Below, piece after piece: positions 29,024-38,926 of a DNA stretch of 64,000 nt. The position numbers were made by a program, and so were the translations under genes. The notes beneath the pieces are model-generated. The model was given only the letters and a program-made list of their open reading frames with translations. It searched no databases and was not told the DNA's origin. The DNA is from Rhodanobacter glycinis (GTDB lineage Bacteria > Pseudomonadota > Gammaproteobacteria > Xanthomonadales > Rhodanobacteraceae). Positions within the stretch are counted from its first letter, which is position 1. Every line of letters starts with the position of its first letter. The stretch covers positions 20,572 through 84,571 of the forward strand of contig NZ_FOSR01000015.1 of assembly GCF_900114325.1 (NCBI RefSeq), read 5' to 3'.

Positions 29024-30366
29024 CAGCGTTTCACGCCCAGCGAACGTCCGCGCCCGATGCCGTAATAGGCCAGCCCGGCCTCTTCCACGGTCGACGGCTC
29101 GTACAGATTGCGTCCGTCGAAGATCGCCGGTTCTTTCAGTGCGGCGCGAATCGCCGCGAAATCCGGGCTGCGGAACAGCTTCCACTCGGTGACGATGGCC
29201 AGCACGTCGGCGCCCTTCAGCGCGTCATGGGGCTGCCCGCACAAGACCAGGTCGTCGCGTTCACCGTAGATACGCTGCGCTTCCTCGCGCGCTTCCGGAT
29301 CAAAGGCACGCACCGTTGCACCGGCTTGCCACAACGCCTCGATCAGGCGCCGGCTGGGCGCTTCGCGCATGTCGTCGGTATTCGGCTTGAAGGCCAGGCC
29401 CCACAACGCGATGGTCTTGCCCTTGAGCTGGCCGTCGAAGTGGCGCGAGATCAGCTCGAACAACTTGGTCTTCTGGTCGTGGTTGACCGCTTCCACCGCC
29501 CCCAGCAGGCGCGCCTGGTAACCCACGCCGCGCGCGGTGCGCTCCAGCGCCTGCACGTCCTTGGGGAAGCACGAGCCACCGTAGCCGGCGCCCGGGTAGA
29601 TGAAGTGGTAGCCGATGCGCGGATCCGCACCGATACCGTGGCGCACCAGTTCCACATCCGCGCCCACGCGTTCGGCGATGTTGGCAATCTCGTTCATGAA
29701 GCTGATCTTGGTCGCCAACATGGCGTTGGCGGCGTACTTGGTCAGCTCGGCCGAACGCTCGTCCATCACCACCATGCGATCGTGGTTGCGGTTGAACGGT
29801 GCGTACAGCTTGCGCAGCACGTCGACGGCGCGCGCGCTGGAACTGCCCACCACGATGCGGTCCGGGCGCAGGCAATCGGCCACCGCGTCGCCTTCCTTGA
29901 GGAACTCGGGGTTGGAGACCACGTCGAATGCGATCGTCGCGCCGCGCGCGGCCAGCTCGGCGGCAATCGCCTCGCGCACGCGATCGGCGGTGCCCACCGG
30001 CACGGTCGACTTGTTCACCACCACGGTATAGCGATCCATGTGCTGGCCGATGGTCTTCGCCACGCTCAACACATATTGCAGGTCGGCGCTGCCATCTTCG
30101 TCCGGCGGCGTGCCGACCGCGATGAACACCACCTGCCCGTGCGCGATGGCTGGCGCCGGATCAGTGGTGAAGGCCAACTGGCCATTCGCGTGGTTGCGCG
30201 CGACGATCGGCTCCAGGCCCGGCTCGTAGATCGGGATGTCGCCCTGTTCCAGGCGCGCCACCTTGCCCGCGTCGATATCGACGCAGACCACGTGATTGCC
30301 CATTTCCGCCAGGCAGGCACCGGTGACGAGGCCTACATAACCGGTTCCGAAGATGGTGACGTTCAT
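29023..30366 (-). CDS. ugd: UDP-glucose 6-dehydrogenase
   Basis: A 447-residue NAD-dependent enzyme oxidising UDP-glucose to UDP-glucuronate for polysaccharide or lipid-A modification. The Rossmann motif is [17 protein letters not shown] near residue 7. The catalytic Cys lies in [11 protein letters not shown] near residue 260. [15 protein letters not shown] in the C-terminal domain is typical. The start is ATG 30366 ([12 protein letters not shown]); the upstream extension to 30504 runs into the terminator of the next gene and is discarded. Confidence 0.96.
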   Translation of the reverse strand: MNVTIFGTGYVGLVTGACLAEMGNHVVCVDIDAGKVARLEQGDIPIYEPGLEPIVARNHANGQLAFTTDPAPAIAHGQVVFIAVGTPPDEDGSADLQYVLSVAKTIGQHMDRYTVVVNKSTVPVGTADRVREAIAAELAARGATIAFDVVSNPEFLKEGDAVADCLRPDRIVVGSSSARAVDVLRKLYAPFNRNHDRMVVMDERSAELTKYAANAMLATKISFMNEIANIAERVGADVELVRHGIGADPRIGYHFIYPGAGYGGSCFPKDVQALERTARGVGYQARLLGAVEAVNHDQKTKLFELISRHFDGQLKGKTIALWGLAFKPNTDDMREAPSRRLIEALWQAGATVRAFDPEAREEAQRIYGERDDLVLCGQPHDALKGADVLAIVTEWKLFRSPDFAAIRAALKEPAIFDGRNLYEPSTVEEAGLAYYGIGRGRSLGVKR

Positions 30367-30466
30367 CGGTTGCCCAGGTATTCGTGTGAAGCCGCACATT
30401 CTAACAGGCGCGGCGTGCTGGATCGCGCAAAAAACCGAGCCAGCAGCCCGTGGCCCGCGACCAAAG

Positions 30467-30498
30467 CGAAGGGGCGCGAATCGCTTCGCGCCCCTTCG
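30467..30498 (-). terminator. Perfect 14-bp stem-loop downstream of the FKBP gene
   Basis: CGAAGGGGCGCGAA (30467-30480) and its exact reverse complement (30485-30498) flank a TCGC loop. It lies 33 nt beyond the FKBP gene stop; only a short T run follows on the minus strand. Confidence 0.7.
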
Positions 30499-30531
30499 GT
30501 TCACAACGCTGGCAGCATGGCTGCCGCGCGC

Positions 30532-31287
30532 TTACTTCTGTCCGGCGTCCGGTGCAGCGCCACCCTTGGTGGGACCGGTGCTAACCAGGGTCACGTCGAA
30601 GATCAGCGTTTCATTCGGCGGCATCTCGCTACGCGGCTCGGAGCCGTAGGCGAGGTTCGACGGGATGAAGAACTGGTAATGGCCACCGGTCTGCATCAGC
30701 TCCAGGCCTTCGCGGAAGCCCGGGATCACGTTGGCCAGCGGAATCGACGCCGGGCCGCTGCTGCCATGCTTCGACGAATCGTCGAACACGGTGCCGTCGA
30801 CCAGCTTGCCGACATAGTTGACCTTGACCGTGTCGTTCGGACCCGGGCGAGCGCCGGAACCCTGCGACAGCACCTTGTACTGCAGGCCCGAGGCCGTGAC
30901 CTTCACGCCAGCGGCGTGGCGGTTCTTGGCCAGGAAGGCCTCACCGGCCGCCTTGTTCTTGGCCGCTTCCTTGTCGAACTCGGCCTTGGCCTTGGCGCGC
31001 AGCTGGGTGACAAACGCTTCCTTGACCGACTTGTACTCGGCCTCGGACATGGTCGGCTTCTGGCCGGACAGCTCCGACTGGACCGCACGAGCGACAGTGG
31101 CCGGATCGATCTCTTGGCGCACGATCGGCGGCAACGAGCTGGCCAGATCCCAGCCGACCACGTAGCTGGCCTTGGTCTTGTCGACCGTGCTGCTCTTGGT
31201 GGTCTGGGCTGCTTGCACGCTGGCCGTCATGCCCAGCGCAACGGCCAACGTGGCCATTGTCAGCGTGGGACGCAAAAGATGCTTCAT
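30532..31287 (-). CDS. Periplasmic FKBP-type peptidyl-prolyl isomerase (FkpA/Mip-like)
   Basis: A 251-residue protein with a signal peptide (to about residue 26, SVQA), an N-terminal helical dimerisation region rich in Lys/Glu/Ala, and a C-terminal FKBP domain (NDTVKVNYVGKLVDGTVFDDS ... YAYGSEPR-like NLAYGSEPRSEMPPNETLIFDVTLV in the sequence). Such proteins accelerate proline isomerisation and chaperone envelope proteins. The start ATG 31287 has GAGGGAG 7-10 nt upstream; the frame above it is open but lacks a signal peptide. Confidence 0.93.
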   Translation of the reverse strand: MKHLLRPTLTMATLAVALGMTASVQAAQTTKSSTVDKTKASYVVGWDLASSLPPIVRQEIDPATVARAVQSELSGQKPTMSEAEYKSVKEAFVTQLRAKAKAEFDKEAAKNKAAGEAFLAKNRHAAGVKVTASGLQYKVLSQGSGARPGPNDTVKVNYVGKLVDGTVFDDSSKHGSSGPASIPLANVIPGFREGLELMQTGGHYQFFIPSNLAYGSEPRSEMPPNETLIFDVTLVSTGPTKGGAAPDAGQK

Positions 31288-31449
31288 TCGGAACTCCCTC
31301 GTCATGGATATACCGGCGTGCCGGCCGCCCCTCCCCGTTGGAGGGCAGAACCCGCATTGTGCGGGTCCCGTTCGGTCTTGGCAACGACGTTTTGTGTCCG
31401 ACAATCCGCCACATGAAAGGTTCAATCATGACGCTTGCGGGATGAGACT

Positions 31450-33210
31450 TCAGTCACGCGAATCGGCTTCCGGCTTGTTCAGCGTGTCGCGCAGTGCAGC
31501 CTGCAGGCGCGCATGCATCTTCACCAGCGAACGCCACAGCATCACCGCCAGCACCAGCACCACGCCCCCCACCGACAGCGCCACCCCGCGTGGCGGCAGG
31601 ATCGTCGAGCCCAACGCCCCCACCAGCAGGGCCAGCAGTACCAGCGCCGCCACCGGGATCAGTCGCGCCAACACCTGGCGGATGGCCTGGGTATAGCCTC
31701 CGGCAAAGCGCTCGCGAATACCCAATTCAGCCAGCAGCATGCCCAGCGCCTCGGCTTTGCGGTAAATGGCAATCAGGAACGGCAGCGACAGCACCAGCGC
31801 CACCGCCCAGATCAGCGAATGGCGCATTTCCCGATCGATCCCCACCTTCGAAAACCAGCCCCAGCCGTGCGCATTGACATAGGCGCCGATCGTGAACAGC
31901 GTGACCACCAGGATCACATTGACCACGATATGCCACAGCAAGCGACGGAACATCGCCGCAATCGCCGCGTTTTCCGCCACCGGCCGCAAATTCTCCAGCC
32001 AGCCGCTATAGCTGGTGACCAGCAGGCGCAACGACTGCGGCAACACCTTGCGGCCTCCGTTCGCCAGGGCATCCGTCGAGCGCATCAGGTACGGTGACGC
32101 CACCATGCAGATCAGCGACGAGGCGACCGCGATCGGGTAGATGAACTTGCTTACCGCATTCAGCGACAGACCCAACGTGGCGATCACGAACGAGAACTCG
32201 CCGATCTGCGCCATGCTCAGGCCTGCGCGCAAGGCGGTGCGGGCGTCATGGCCCACGAAGAAACAGCCCACGCTGCACGCCAGCGTCTTGCCCAGCATGA
32301 CGACCACCGCCACCAGCAACGCCGGCAACGCGTACTGCATCAGCAAGGCGGGGTCGATCTTCAGCCCGATGGACACAAAGAACAGCGCGGCAAACATGTC
32401 ACGCAACGGTTCCACCATATGCACCACGCGTGTCGCGTTGCGCGCCTCGGCCACCACCGCACCGGCAAGGAAAGCCCCCAGCGCCACGCTGAAACCCAGC
32501 AAGGCCGCCAGCAGGCTGGCACCGAAGCAGATGCCCAGCACGCTGACCAGCAGCATTTCGTCATTGCCAAACCCGGCCACGTAATCCACCAAGCGTGGCA
32601 GCAGCAGCAAGCCAACCAGCATGCCGGCCACCACGAACAGGCCCAGGTGACCGATCAGGCTGAACGCCACGCCGGTTTCCACCACCCCGCCAATGGCCAC
32701 CGCGGTCAGCAGAGTCAGGATGACGATGGTCAGCATGTCTTCCGCGACCAGCATGCCGATCACCACCCGCGCGAACGGCCATTGCCGCATCCCGCCCTCA
32801 CTCAGGGTGCGCGTGGCCACCATCGTCGAGGACAACGACATGATCGCGCCCAGGAACAGCGCATCGCGGGTGCTCCAGCCAAAGGCCGTGCCCAGCGTGT
32901 AGCCGACCCACAGCATGAAGCCGACCTCGGCCACCGTCACCAGCAGCACGCCCGCACCTACCTCGCGCAACTTGCGCACGCTGAACTCCAGGCCCAGCGT
33001 GAACATCAGCAGCACCACGCCGAGATTCGAGATGTCGCCAATGGTGCGTGGATCCGTGATCAGCACGCCCGGCGTATGCGGGCCGATCAGTACACCCGCA
33101 AGGATGTAGCCCGGCAGTACCGGCAGGCGCAGCCGGTGCAACAGGACCGTCGTGGTGCCCGCCACCAGCATCACGATGGCCAGGTCGCGAATGAATCCGA
33201 TATCGTGCAT
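31450..33210 (-). CDS. CPA2-family cation:proton antiporter (KefB/YbaL-like)
   Basis: A 586-residue membrane protein with about 11-13 hydrophobic helices from residue 7 to 400, including LPVLPGYILAGVLIGPHTPG and LSMAQIGEFSFVIATLG, which are characteristic of the monovalent cation:proton antiporter-2 family. A further four-helix region follows (about 430-560). No TrkA-N/RCK nucleotide-binding domain is present, unlike KefB/KefC, so gating must differ. Likely role: K+ or Na+/H+ exchange at the inner membrane. Confidence 0.88.
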   Translation of the reverse strand: MHDIGFIRDLAIVMLVAGTTTVLLHRLRLPVLPGYILAGVLIGPHTPGVLITDPRTIGDISNLGVVLLMFTLGLEFSVRKLREVGAGVLLVTVAEVGFMLWVGYTLGTAFGWSTRDALFLGAIMSLSSTMVATRTLSEGGMRQWPFARVVIGMLVAEDMLTIVILTLLTAVAIGGVVETGVAFSLIGHLGLFVVAGMLVGLLLLPRLVDYVAGFGNDEMLLVSVLGICFGASLLAALLGFSVALGAFLAGAVVAEARNATRVVHMVEPLRDMFAALFFVSIGLKIDPALLMQYALPALLVAVVVMLGKTLACSVGCFFVGHDARTALRAGLSMAQIGEFSFVIATLGLSLNAVSKFIYPIAVASSLICMVASPYLMRSTDALANGGRKVLPQSLRLLVTSYSGWLENLRPVAENAAIAAMFRRLLWHIVVNVILVVTLFTIGAYVNAHGWGWFSKVGIDREMRHSLIWAVALVLSLPFLIAIYRKAEALGMLLAELGIRERFAGGYTQAIRQVLARLIPVAALVLLALLVGALGSTILPPRGVALSVGGVVLVLAVMLWRSLVKMHARLQAALRDTLNKPEADSRD

Positions 33211-33607
33211 GCCTTCCTCTTGGGCGCGCTGACGGGTTCACCAGCTTAGGCCCTGCGACGCGTCTTCGCCTAGCGCGTGTTGCATCTGTGCATGCACTGC
33301 GTGACGCGCCCGTCACGGCTGAACTTGATCAGCGACGAAGCTCAGCGAAAGTGCGTTCGTGCTGAGCGCAGTTTGCTGCCAGCGAGCAGAGTCGAAGCGC
33401 CCATCGGCGATCATCCTTCGACTCCGGCCCTGCGGGCCGACGCTCAGGGCGAACGATGAGATATCGACTGAATCTTGTCGCCCACCAAACGGCCGGATGA
33501 AGCGAGGACCCGGAGCTTCGGTACCCGACCATTGCGCAGGCACACTGCGCGCTCGCAACGAACGCATCGCCATTTTCACTTCGGTGAAAAATTTCTGGAA
33601 AAAATGC
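33211..33607. other. Gene-poor stretch with REP-like palindromes before the tRNA operon
   Basis: No credible gene. A 9-bp inverted repeat (GAGTCGAAG at 33388-33396 and CTTCGACTC at 33415-33423) is followed by a GGCCC-TGC-GGGCC hairpin (33425-33437) and GACGCTCAGGGCGAACG, which resembles palindromic intergenic repeats frequent in Xanthomonadales. A small hairpin with TTCG loop lies at 33573-33590. The open frames across this stretch have no family features. Confidence 0.6.
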
Positions 33608-33636
33608 TTGACGGAATCGCGAACCACACCTATTCT
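33608..33636 (+). promoter_or_regulatory. Sigma-70 promoter of the Ala-Glu-Asp tRNA operon
   Basis: TTGACG (33608-33613) and TATTCT (33631-33636) with an exact 17-nt spacer, ending 17 nt before the mature tRNA-Ala start. Confidence 0.85.
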
Positions 33637-33653
33637 TTCGGGCTTCCAGCGGC

Positions 33654-33729
33654 GGGGCCATAGCTCAGCTGGGAGAGCGCCTGCATGGCATGCAGGAGGT
33701 CGGCGGTTCGATCCCGCCTGGCTCCACCA
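33654..33729 (+). tRNA. tRNA-Ala (anticodon GGC)
   Basis: 76 nt including encoded CCA. The acceptor arms GGGGCCA and TGGCTCC pair; anticodon GGC is at 33687-33689 in the loop of a CCTGC/GCAGG stem; the T loop reads GGTTCGATCCC. First gene of a three-tRNA operon. Confidence 0.97.
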
Positions 33730-33738
33730 ACTTGAATT

Positions 33739-33814
33739 GTCCCCATCGTCTAGAGGCCTAGGACACCACCCTTTCACGGTGGCGACCGGGGTTCGAATCC
33801 CCGTGGGGACGCCA
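33739..33814 (+). tRNA. tRNA-Glu (anticodon TTC)
   Basis: 76 nt with encoded CCA. Acceptor GTCCCCA pairs with the 3' TGGGGAC; the anticodon loop is CTTTCAC within CCACC/GGTGG. It lies 9 nt after tRNA-Ala. Confidence 0.97.
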
Positions 33815-33844
33815 AGTTGGCTCGCAACGCTGGTTATACAATGT

Positions 33845-33921
33845 GGAGCGGTAGTTCAGCTGGTTAGAATGCTGGCCTGTCACGCCGGAGGTCGCGGGTT
33901 CGAGTCCCGTCCGCTCCGCCA
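33845..33921 (+). tRNA. tRNA-Asp (anticodon GTC)
   Basis: 77 nt with encoded CCA; anticodon GTC in the loop CTGTCAC. The sequence is identical to the tRNA-Asp at 47167-47243 on the other strand. Confidence 0.97.
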
Positions 33922-33933
33922 CTGTAAGCAGGA

Positions 33934-33956
33934 AACCCGCCTTGTGCGGGTTTTTT
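33934..33956 (+). terminator. Terminator of the Ala-Glu-Asp tRNA operon
   Basis: AACCCGC (33934-33940) pairs with GCGGGTT (33946-33952) over a CTTGT loop, followed by T residues. Confidence 0.88.
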
Positions 33957-34015
33957 GTTGCTTGCATGGATACCCATCGGGCTGGCGCCCGCTCGCGGGC
34001 GCCTGCCAGGCGTCC

Positions 34016-34501
34016 CTACGATGTCTTCTGACCCTCACGTCCGGGCATCGGTGCCAGCGTGGCGACGGAATGTCCCTGCCCCGCCAGGTATTCCAGCCAG
34101 CGCGAGAGAAACCCGTTCATCTGCAGCCGGTGCTGGAACACCGTGTGCGCCGGCGGAAACGGGCCGAGCACTTGCCACAGGTGGCGTCCGGGATGGCAGT
34201 GCATCGCTTCGGCCACATGCGCGTCGGTATACATGCGCAACTGTGCCGAGGGCGACCGATGCCCCGTCTGCGCATCGACAAAGCCGTAGGTGAGTTCCAG
34301 TTCCAGCGTGTACGGATGGCATTCCTGCACCACCAGGTGCACCGGCAAGCCATCGGAAACATCCGACACGTAATCGCCCGCTTCCAGTGTCTGCGGTGCG
34401 AACAGTCGCACGAGCCGATGATAATTTTCGGCATACAACCCCATCAGGAACTCGAAGCGTCCCGGCAGCAGGCTGTGGCGATTGTCGAGTACGGCACTCA
34501 T
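34016..34501 (-). CDS. DUF1249 protein
   Basis: A 161-residue protein matching the DUF1249 (YqiB-like) pattern: FEFLMGLYAENYHRLVRLFAP near the start, LELELTYGFVDAQTG, then RMYTDAHVAEAMHC and the C-terminal FLSRWLEYLAGQGHS. No catalytic motif is known for the family. It lies 25 nt downstream of ppsR on the same strand, so they may be co-transcribed. Confidence 0.87.
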   Translation of the reverse strand: MSAVLDNRHSLLPGRFEFLMGLYAENYHRLVRLFAPQTLEAGDYVSDVSDGLPVHLVVQECHPYTLELELTYGFVDAQTGHRSPSAQLRMYTDAHVAEAMHCHPGRHLWQVLGPFPPAHTVFQHRLQMNGFLSRWLEYLAGQGHSVATLAPMPGREGQKTS

Positions 34502-34526
34502 GCGGAAATGGAGACTCCGGAAAAGG

Positions 34527-35342
34527 TCAGAACATGGTTCGTTCGATACCGAAACGATCGAAGATCTTGCTGGCGATCTCCTCGATCGAGACGTGCGTGG
34601 TGTTGAGCGACGGAATGCCTGCCTGGCGCATCAGCCGATCAGCCTGCTCCAGCTCCCAGCGGCACTGCTTGAGCGTGGCATAACGGCTTCCCGGTCGACG
34701 CTGTTCGCGGATCTGTGCGAGCCGTACCGGGTCGATGGTCAGGCCATACAGGCGATCCTTCCAGGGCCGCAGCCGCGCGGGCAGTTCCAGTTTTTCGAGA
34801 TCCTCGTCGGTCAACGGATAGTTGGCGGCACTGACCCCGTAATGCAAGGCCATGTAGAGGCAGGTTGGCGTCTTGCCCGAGCGCGATACACCCACCAGGA
34901 TCAGATCCGACTCGGCGTAATTCACGTCGATGCCATCATCATGCGACAGCGCATAGTTGGTTGCGTTGATGCGCGCTTCGTACTTGTCGAAATCGACCAG
35001 TCCGTGCGAACGGTTCACCGCACCGGAACGCTTGGCGCCCAGCTCGTCCTCCAGCGGACCGATGAACGGCGCGAACACATCCAGCATCAACGCACCGGTA
35101 CCGGCCACGATCTCGCACAGCGCGCGATCGGCCATCGTGTTGACCACGATCGGCCGCTCGCCGCTCTTCGCGTAATGCGTCTTGATGCGCAACGCGGCAT
35201 TCTCCGCCTTGTGCACGTTGTCGATGAACGGCAAGCGGTGCTTGATGAAGCTCACCCCCTCGAACTGGGCAAGAATGCTGTTGCCGATCGTCTCGGCCGT
35301 AATACCAGTGGAATCGGAGATGAAAAATACCGTGCGCTGCAT
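34527..35342 (-). CDS. ppsR: PEP synthase regulatory protein (PpsR, DUF299 kinase/pyrophosphorylase)
   Basis: A 271-residue protein beginning [20 protein letters not shown], the conserved PpsR opening, with the P-loop [15 protein letters not shown] near residue 145. PpsR both inactivates PEP synthase by ADP-dependent phosphorylation and reactivates it by phosphate-dependent dephosphorylation. The start is ATG 35342; the open frame extends upstream through the ppsA promoter region without homology. It is divergent from ppsA, its expected target. Confidence 0.95.
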   Translation of the reverse strand: MQRTVFFISDSTGITAETIGNSILAQFEGVSFIKHRLPFIDNVHKAENAALRIKTHYAKSGERPIVVNTMADRALCEIVAGTGALMLDVFAPFIGPLEDELGAKRSGAVNRSHGLVDFDKYEARINATNYALSHDDGIDVNYAESDLILVGVSRSGKTPTCLYMALHYGVSAANYPLTDEDLEKLELPARLRPWKDRLYGLTIDPVRLAQIREQRRPGSRYATLKQCRWELEQADRLMRQAGIPSLNTTHVSIEEIASKIFDRFGIERTMF

Positions 35343-35568
35343 GGGTTGCCCGAGAGCCTTTGAAATATCCTCGGCGAACATTAGCGCATGCGTCGTCGCC
35401 TGTCTTTTCTGGACTCGAGCTGACTGGTATGCAGTTGGAGCGGCGATGGTTTGCAATGGTCTTCTTGTGCCACGCACCATCGACAGCGGACAATACCAGT
35501 CTTTGCGCGGCCTGATTCCAGCGCCGCCCGACGTCTTTACCACTATCGAGCTCTTTAAGGAGACTCCC

Positions 35569-37959
35569 TTGAACAACCTGGTGCTCTGGCTGGACCAACT
35601 GCGCATGACCGACCTTGGCAAGGTCGGCGGCAAGAACGCGTCGCTCGGCGAAATGATCGGCAACCTCGCCAAGCTCGGCGTCTCCGTGCCGGGTGGTTTT
35701 GCCACCACCGCCGATGCCTTCCAGCAATACTTGGAAAAGAGCGGCGTGGCCAAGCGCATCCAGGAACGCCTTTCCGGCCTCGACGTGGACGACGTCGATG
35801 AACTTACCCGCGCCGGCAAGGAAATCCGCGAATGGGTCACCGAAACCCCGCTGCCCGCCGAGCTGGACCAGGCGATTCGTGAGGCCTACATCAAGCTGTG
35901 CAAGGACGCCGGCGCCGACAACATCGCCGTGGCGGTTCGCTCCTCGGCCACCGCCGAAGACCTGCCCGATGCCTCGTTCGCCGGCCAGCAGGAAACCTTC
36001 CTCAACGTGGTCGGCATCGACGACGTGCTGCACAAGGTGAAGGAAGTCTTCGCCTCGCTGTACAACGACCGCGCCATCGCCTACCGCGTGCACCAGGGCT
36101 TCAAGCACGAGGACGTGTTCCTGTCCGCCGGCGTGCAGCTGATGGTGCGCTCGGATATCGGCGCCGCCGGCGTGCTGTTCACGCTGGACACCGAGTCTGG
36201 CTTCCGCGACGTGGTGTTCGTCACCGGTTCGTACGGCCTCGGCGAGATGGTCGTGCAAGGTGCGGTCAACCCGGACGAGTTCTATGTGTTCAAGCCCACG
36301 TTGAATGCCGGCAAGCCGGCTGTCCTGCGTCGCAATATCGGTGCCAAGCAGTTGCGCATGGTTTATTCCGATGCCCCGGGCGAACGGGTCAAGACCGAAG
36401 ACACCCCGGCCGAGATGCGCACCAGGTTTTGCATCAGCGACGATGACGTGCAGGAACTCGCACGCCAGTCGCTGATCATCGAGAAGCACTACGGCCGTCC
36501 GATGGATATCGAATGGGCGAAGGACGGCAACACCGGCAAGCTGTACATCGTGCAGGCACGCCCGGAGACGGTGAAGTCGCGCGCACACGCCACCCAGCTA
36601 GAGCGCTTCCACCTCGGCGAAAAGGGCAAGGTGCTGGCCGAGGGCCGCTCGATCGGCCAGAAGATCGGTGCCGGCAAGGCGCGCGTGGTGCGCTCGCTGG
36701 CCGACATGAACAAGGTGCAGCCCGGCGACGTGCTGATCGCCGACATGACCGATCCCGATTGGGAGCCGGTGATGAAGCGCGCTTCGGCCATCGTCACCAA
36801 CCGCGGCGGCCGCACCTGCCACGCGGCGATCATCGCGCGCGAGCTGGGCGTGCCCGCCGTGGTCGGCACCGGCAACGCGCTGGAGCTGATCCCTGACGGC
36901 ACCGACGTCACCGTGTCCTGCGCCGAAGGCGACACCGGCACGATCTACGAGGGCATCCTGAAGTTCGAGCGGATCACCGCCGATCTCGGCGACATGCCCG
37001 AGGCGCCGCTGAAGATCATGATGAACGTGGCCAACCCCGAGCGCGCGTTCGACTTCGGCATGCTGCCCAATGCCGGCATCGGCCTGGCCCGCCTGGAGAT
37101 GATCATCGCCAGCCATATCGGCATCCATCCCAGGGCGTTGCTTGAGTACGGCAAGCAGGATGCCGAGATCCGCGCGAAGATCGACGAGCGCATCGCCGGT
37201 TACGCCGGTCCGGTGGAGTTTTATGTCGACCGTCTGGCCGAAGGCATCGCCACCATCGCCGCCTCGGTATTCCCGAAGCCGGTGATCGTGCGCATGTCCG
37301 ACTTCAAGTCGAACGAATACGCCAACCTGCTCGGCGGCGCGCGTTACGAGCCGCACGAGGAAAACCCGATGCTCGGCTTCCGTGGCGCCAGCCGCTACGT
37401 CGACCCCAGCTTCGCCGAATCCTTCGGGCTGGAATGCCGGGCGGTGAAGAAGGTCCGCGAGACCATGGGGCTGGACAACGTGTGGGTGATGATCCCGTTC
37501 GTGCGCACGCTGGAGGAAGGCCGCAAGGTAGTCCAGGTGCTGGAAAAGAATGGCCTCAAGCAGGGCGTGTCCCATGCCCAGGGCGACAAGCCGCTGAAGA
37601 TCATCATGATGTGCGAGGTGCCGTCCAACGCCCTGCTTGCCGAGGAATTCCTCGAGATCTTCGACGGTTTCTCGATCGGCTCGAACGACCTCACCCAGCT
37701 CACCCTGGGCCTGGACCGCGACTCCAGCATCGTGGCCGGCCTGTTCGACGAGCGCAATCCGGCGGTGAAGAAGCTGCTGTCCATGGCCATCAAGACGGCT
37801 CGCGCCAAGGGCAAGTACGTTGGTATCTGCGGCCAGGGTCCCAGTGATCACCCCGACCTTGCCGAATGGCTGATGGAACAGGGGATCGAGTCGCTGTCGC
37901 TCAACCCCGACACCGTGGTCGATACCTGGCTGCGCCTGGCGAAGAAAAAGGCCGCCTGA
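35569..37959 (+). CDS. ppsA: Phosphoenolpyruvate synthase
   Basis: A 796-residue enzyme converting pyruvate + ATP + water to PEP, AMP and phosphate in gluconeogenesis. The N-terminal ATP-grasp part starts at [15 protein letters not shown]; the swivelling domain carries the phospho-His in [15 protein letters not shown] (near residue 420); the C-terminal PEP-binding barrel has [10 protein letters not shown] and [16 protein letters not shown]. The start is the rare codon TTG at 35569, supported by AAGGAG at 35557-35562; the ATGs further upstream in frame give non-homologous extensions. Length agrees with the family (about 790). Confidence 0.96.
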   Translation: MNNLVLWLDQLRMTDLGKVGGKNASLGEMIGNLAKLGVSVPGGFATTADAFQQYLEKSGVAKRIQERLSGLDVDDVDELTRAGKEIREWVTETPLPAELDQAIREAYIKLCKDAGADNIAVAVRSSATAEDLPDASFAGQQETFLNVVGIDDVLHKVKEVFASLYNDRAIAYRVHQGFKHEDVFLSAGVQLMVRSDIGAAGVLFTLDTESGFRDVVFVTGSYGLGEMVVQGAVNPDEFYVFKPTLNAGKPAVLRRNIGAKQLRMVYSDAPGERVKTEDTPAEMRTRFCISDDDVQELARQSLIIEKHYGRPMDIEWAKDGNTGKLYIVQARPETVKSRAHATQLERFHLGEKGKVLAEGRSIGQKIGAGKARVVRSLADMNKVQPGDVLIADMTDPDWEPVMKRASAIVTNRGGRTCHAAIIARELGVPAVVGTGNALELIPDGTDVTVSCAEGDTGTIYEGILKFERITADLGDMPEAPLKIMMNVANPERAFDFGMLPNAGIGLARLEMIIASHIGIHPRALLEYGKQDAEIRAKIDERIAGYAGPVEFYVDRLAEGIATIAASVFPKPVIVRMSDFKSNEYANLLGGARYEPHEENPMLGFRGASRYVDPSFAESFGLECRAVKKVRETMGLDNVWVMIPFVRTLEEGRKVVQVLEKNGLKQGVSHAQGDKPLKIIMMCEVPSNALLAEEFLEIFDGFSIGSNDLTQLTLGLDRDSSIVAGLFDERNPAVKKLLSMAIKTARAKGKYVGICGQGPSDHPDLAEWLMEQGIESLSLNPDTVVDTWLRLAKKKAA

Positions 37960-37989
37960 CGCACCCGGTTGCACACCGCGTCACTCATG

Positions 37990-38019
37990 AAAAAGGCGGG
38001 CCCGCGGGCTCGCCTTTTT
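37990..38019 (+). terminator. Terminator of ppsA
   Basis: AAAAAGGCG (37990-37998) pairs with CGCCTTTTT (38011-38019); interior GC pairs lengthen the stem. Symmetric A/T flanks allow action in both directions. Confidence 0.88.
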
Positions 38020-38146
38020 CGTTTCCCCGTTCGCCCCGCCCTTTTCATCGTGCAACGCAACTTGCTCCATCCACGAGCAACCGCTAGCGTCATACACACG
38101 TTTGAACCATGCGCCGGTCCAGCACTGACGCAGCAAAGGGGAATCC

Positions 38147-38926
38147 ATGGCCGTTCGCGAACATCCGCCCGGTGTCGACACGCGACACCGCCTGCTCGAG
38201 GCAGCCGAGTGGTTGTTCATCGAACGGGGTTATGAAGCACTGTCGATGCGTCTGGTCACCGCGCGCGCCGAGGCCAACCTCGCCGCCGTCAACTACCACT
38301 TCGGCAGCAAGGAAGCGATGCTGCAGGAGCTGCTGGCACAACGACTGGACCGGTTGAACGAGGACCGCCTGCGCCTGCTCGACGCCTGCGAAGCCGATGG
38401 CCACGTGCCGGATTACGAGACCATCCTCGGCATCCTGTTCGCGCCGGCATTGCAACTGGGACGTTCACCTGCCGGTGGCCCCGCATTCCTGCGCCTGCTG
38501 GGCCGCGTCTACAGTGATGCATCGCCGTTTATCCGCGACTATCTGCAGCGTCATTACCGCCCGATCTTCGAGCGCTTCTTCGAAGCCTTCGCCCGTGCCC
38601 TGCCCCAAACCCCCCGCAACGAACTGGGCCTGCGCCTGCACTTCGCGCTGAAGGCCTTGTCGGGCATGCTGGCTGCCGACGACATGAACGATCTGCTGGC
38701 CGAACTCAGCATGGGCCAGTCACTCGGCGATGCCGAGCTGCTGGCGCGGCTGGTCTCGCTGGTTTCGCCGGCACTGGTCGCACCACTGGGCAATCCGCGG
38801 CAAGTGAACCTGATCGAGCAACTGCTGCGCCAGAGCAATCAGCTTGCGGAAACGGCCCAGCCCGGCAGCACCGAACCGGATCGCTCCCGCGGCAAACGCG
38901 TGGTCAGCGTACGCGCGCCACGATAG
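38147..38926 (+). CDS. TetR/AcrR family regulator, PsrA-like
   Basis: A 259-residue regulator. The N-terminal HTH reads TRHRLLEAAEWLFIERGYEA ... LVTARAEANLAAVNYHFGSKEAML, very close to PsrA of pseudomonads, and the C-terminal ligand domain contains FLRLLGRVYSDASPFIRDYL. PsrA responds to long-chain fatty acids/acyl-CoA and controls beta-oxidation genes; a similar role is an inference. The start is ATG 38147 with AAGGGG 5 nt upstream. Its 3' end overlaps the convergent PP2C gene by 23 nt. Confidence 0.87.
   Translation: MAVREHPPGVDTRHRLLEAAEWLFIERGYEALSMRLVTARAEANLAAVNYHFGSKEAMLQELLAQRLDRLNEDRLRLLDACEADGHVPDYETILGILFAPALQLGRSPAGGPAFLRLLGRVYSDASPFIRDYLQRHYRPIFERFFEAFARALPQTPRNELGLRLHFALKALSGMLAADDMNDLLAELSMGQSLGDAELLARLVSLVSPALVAPLGNPRQVNLIEQLLRQSNQLAETAQPGSTEPDRSRGKRVVSVRAPR

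Noticed and set aside
29227..31416. 729-residue plus-strand open frame across ugd and the FKBP gene
   Set aside because: Antisense shadow caused by high GC; both minus-strand genes are well supported by motifs and ribosome-binding sites.
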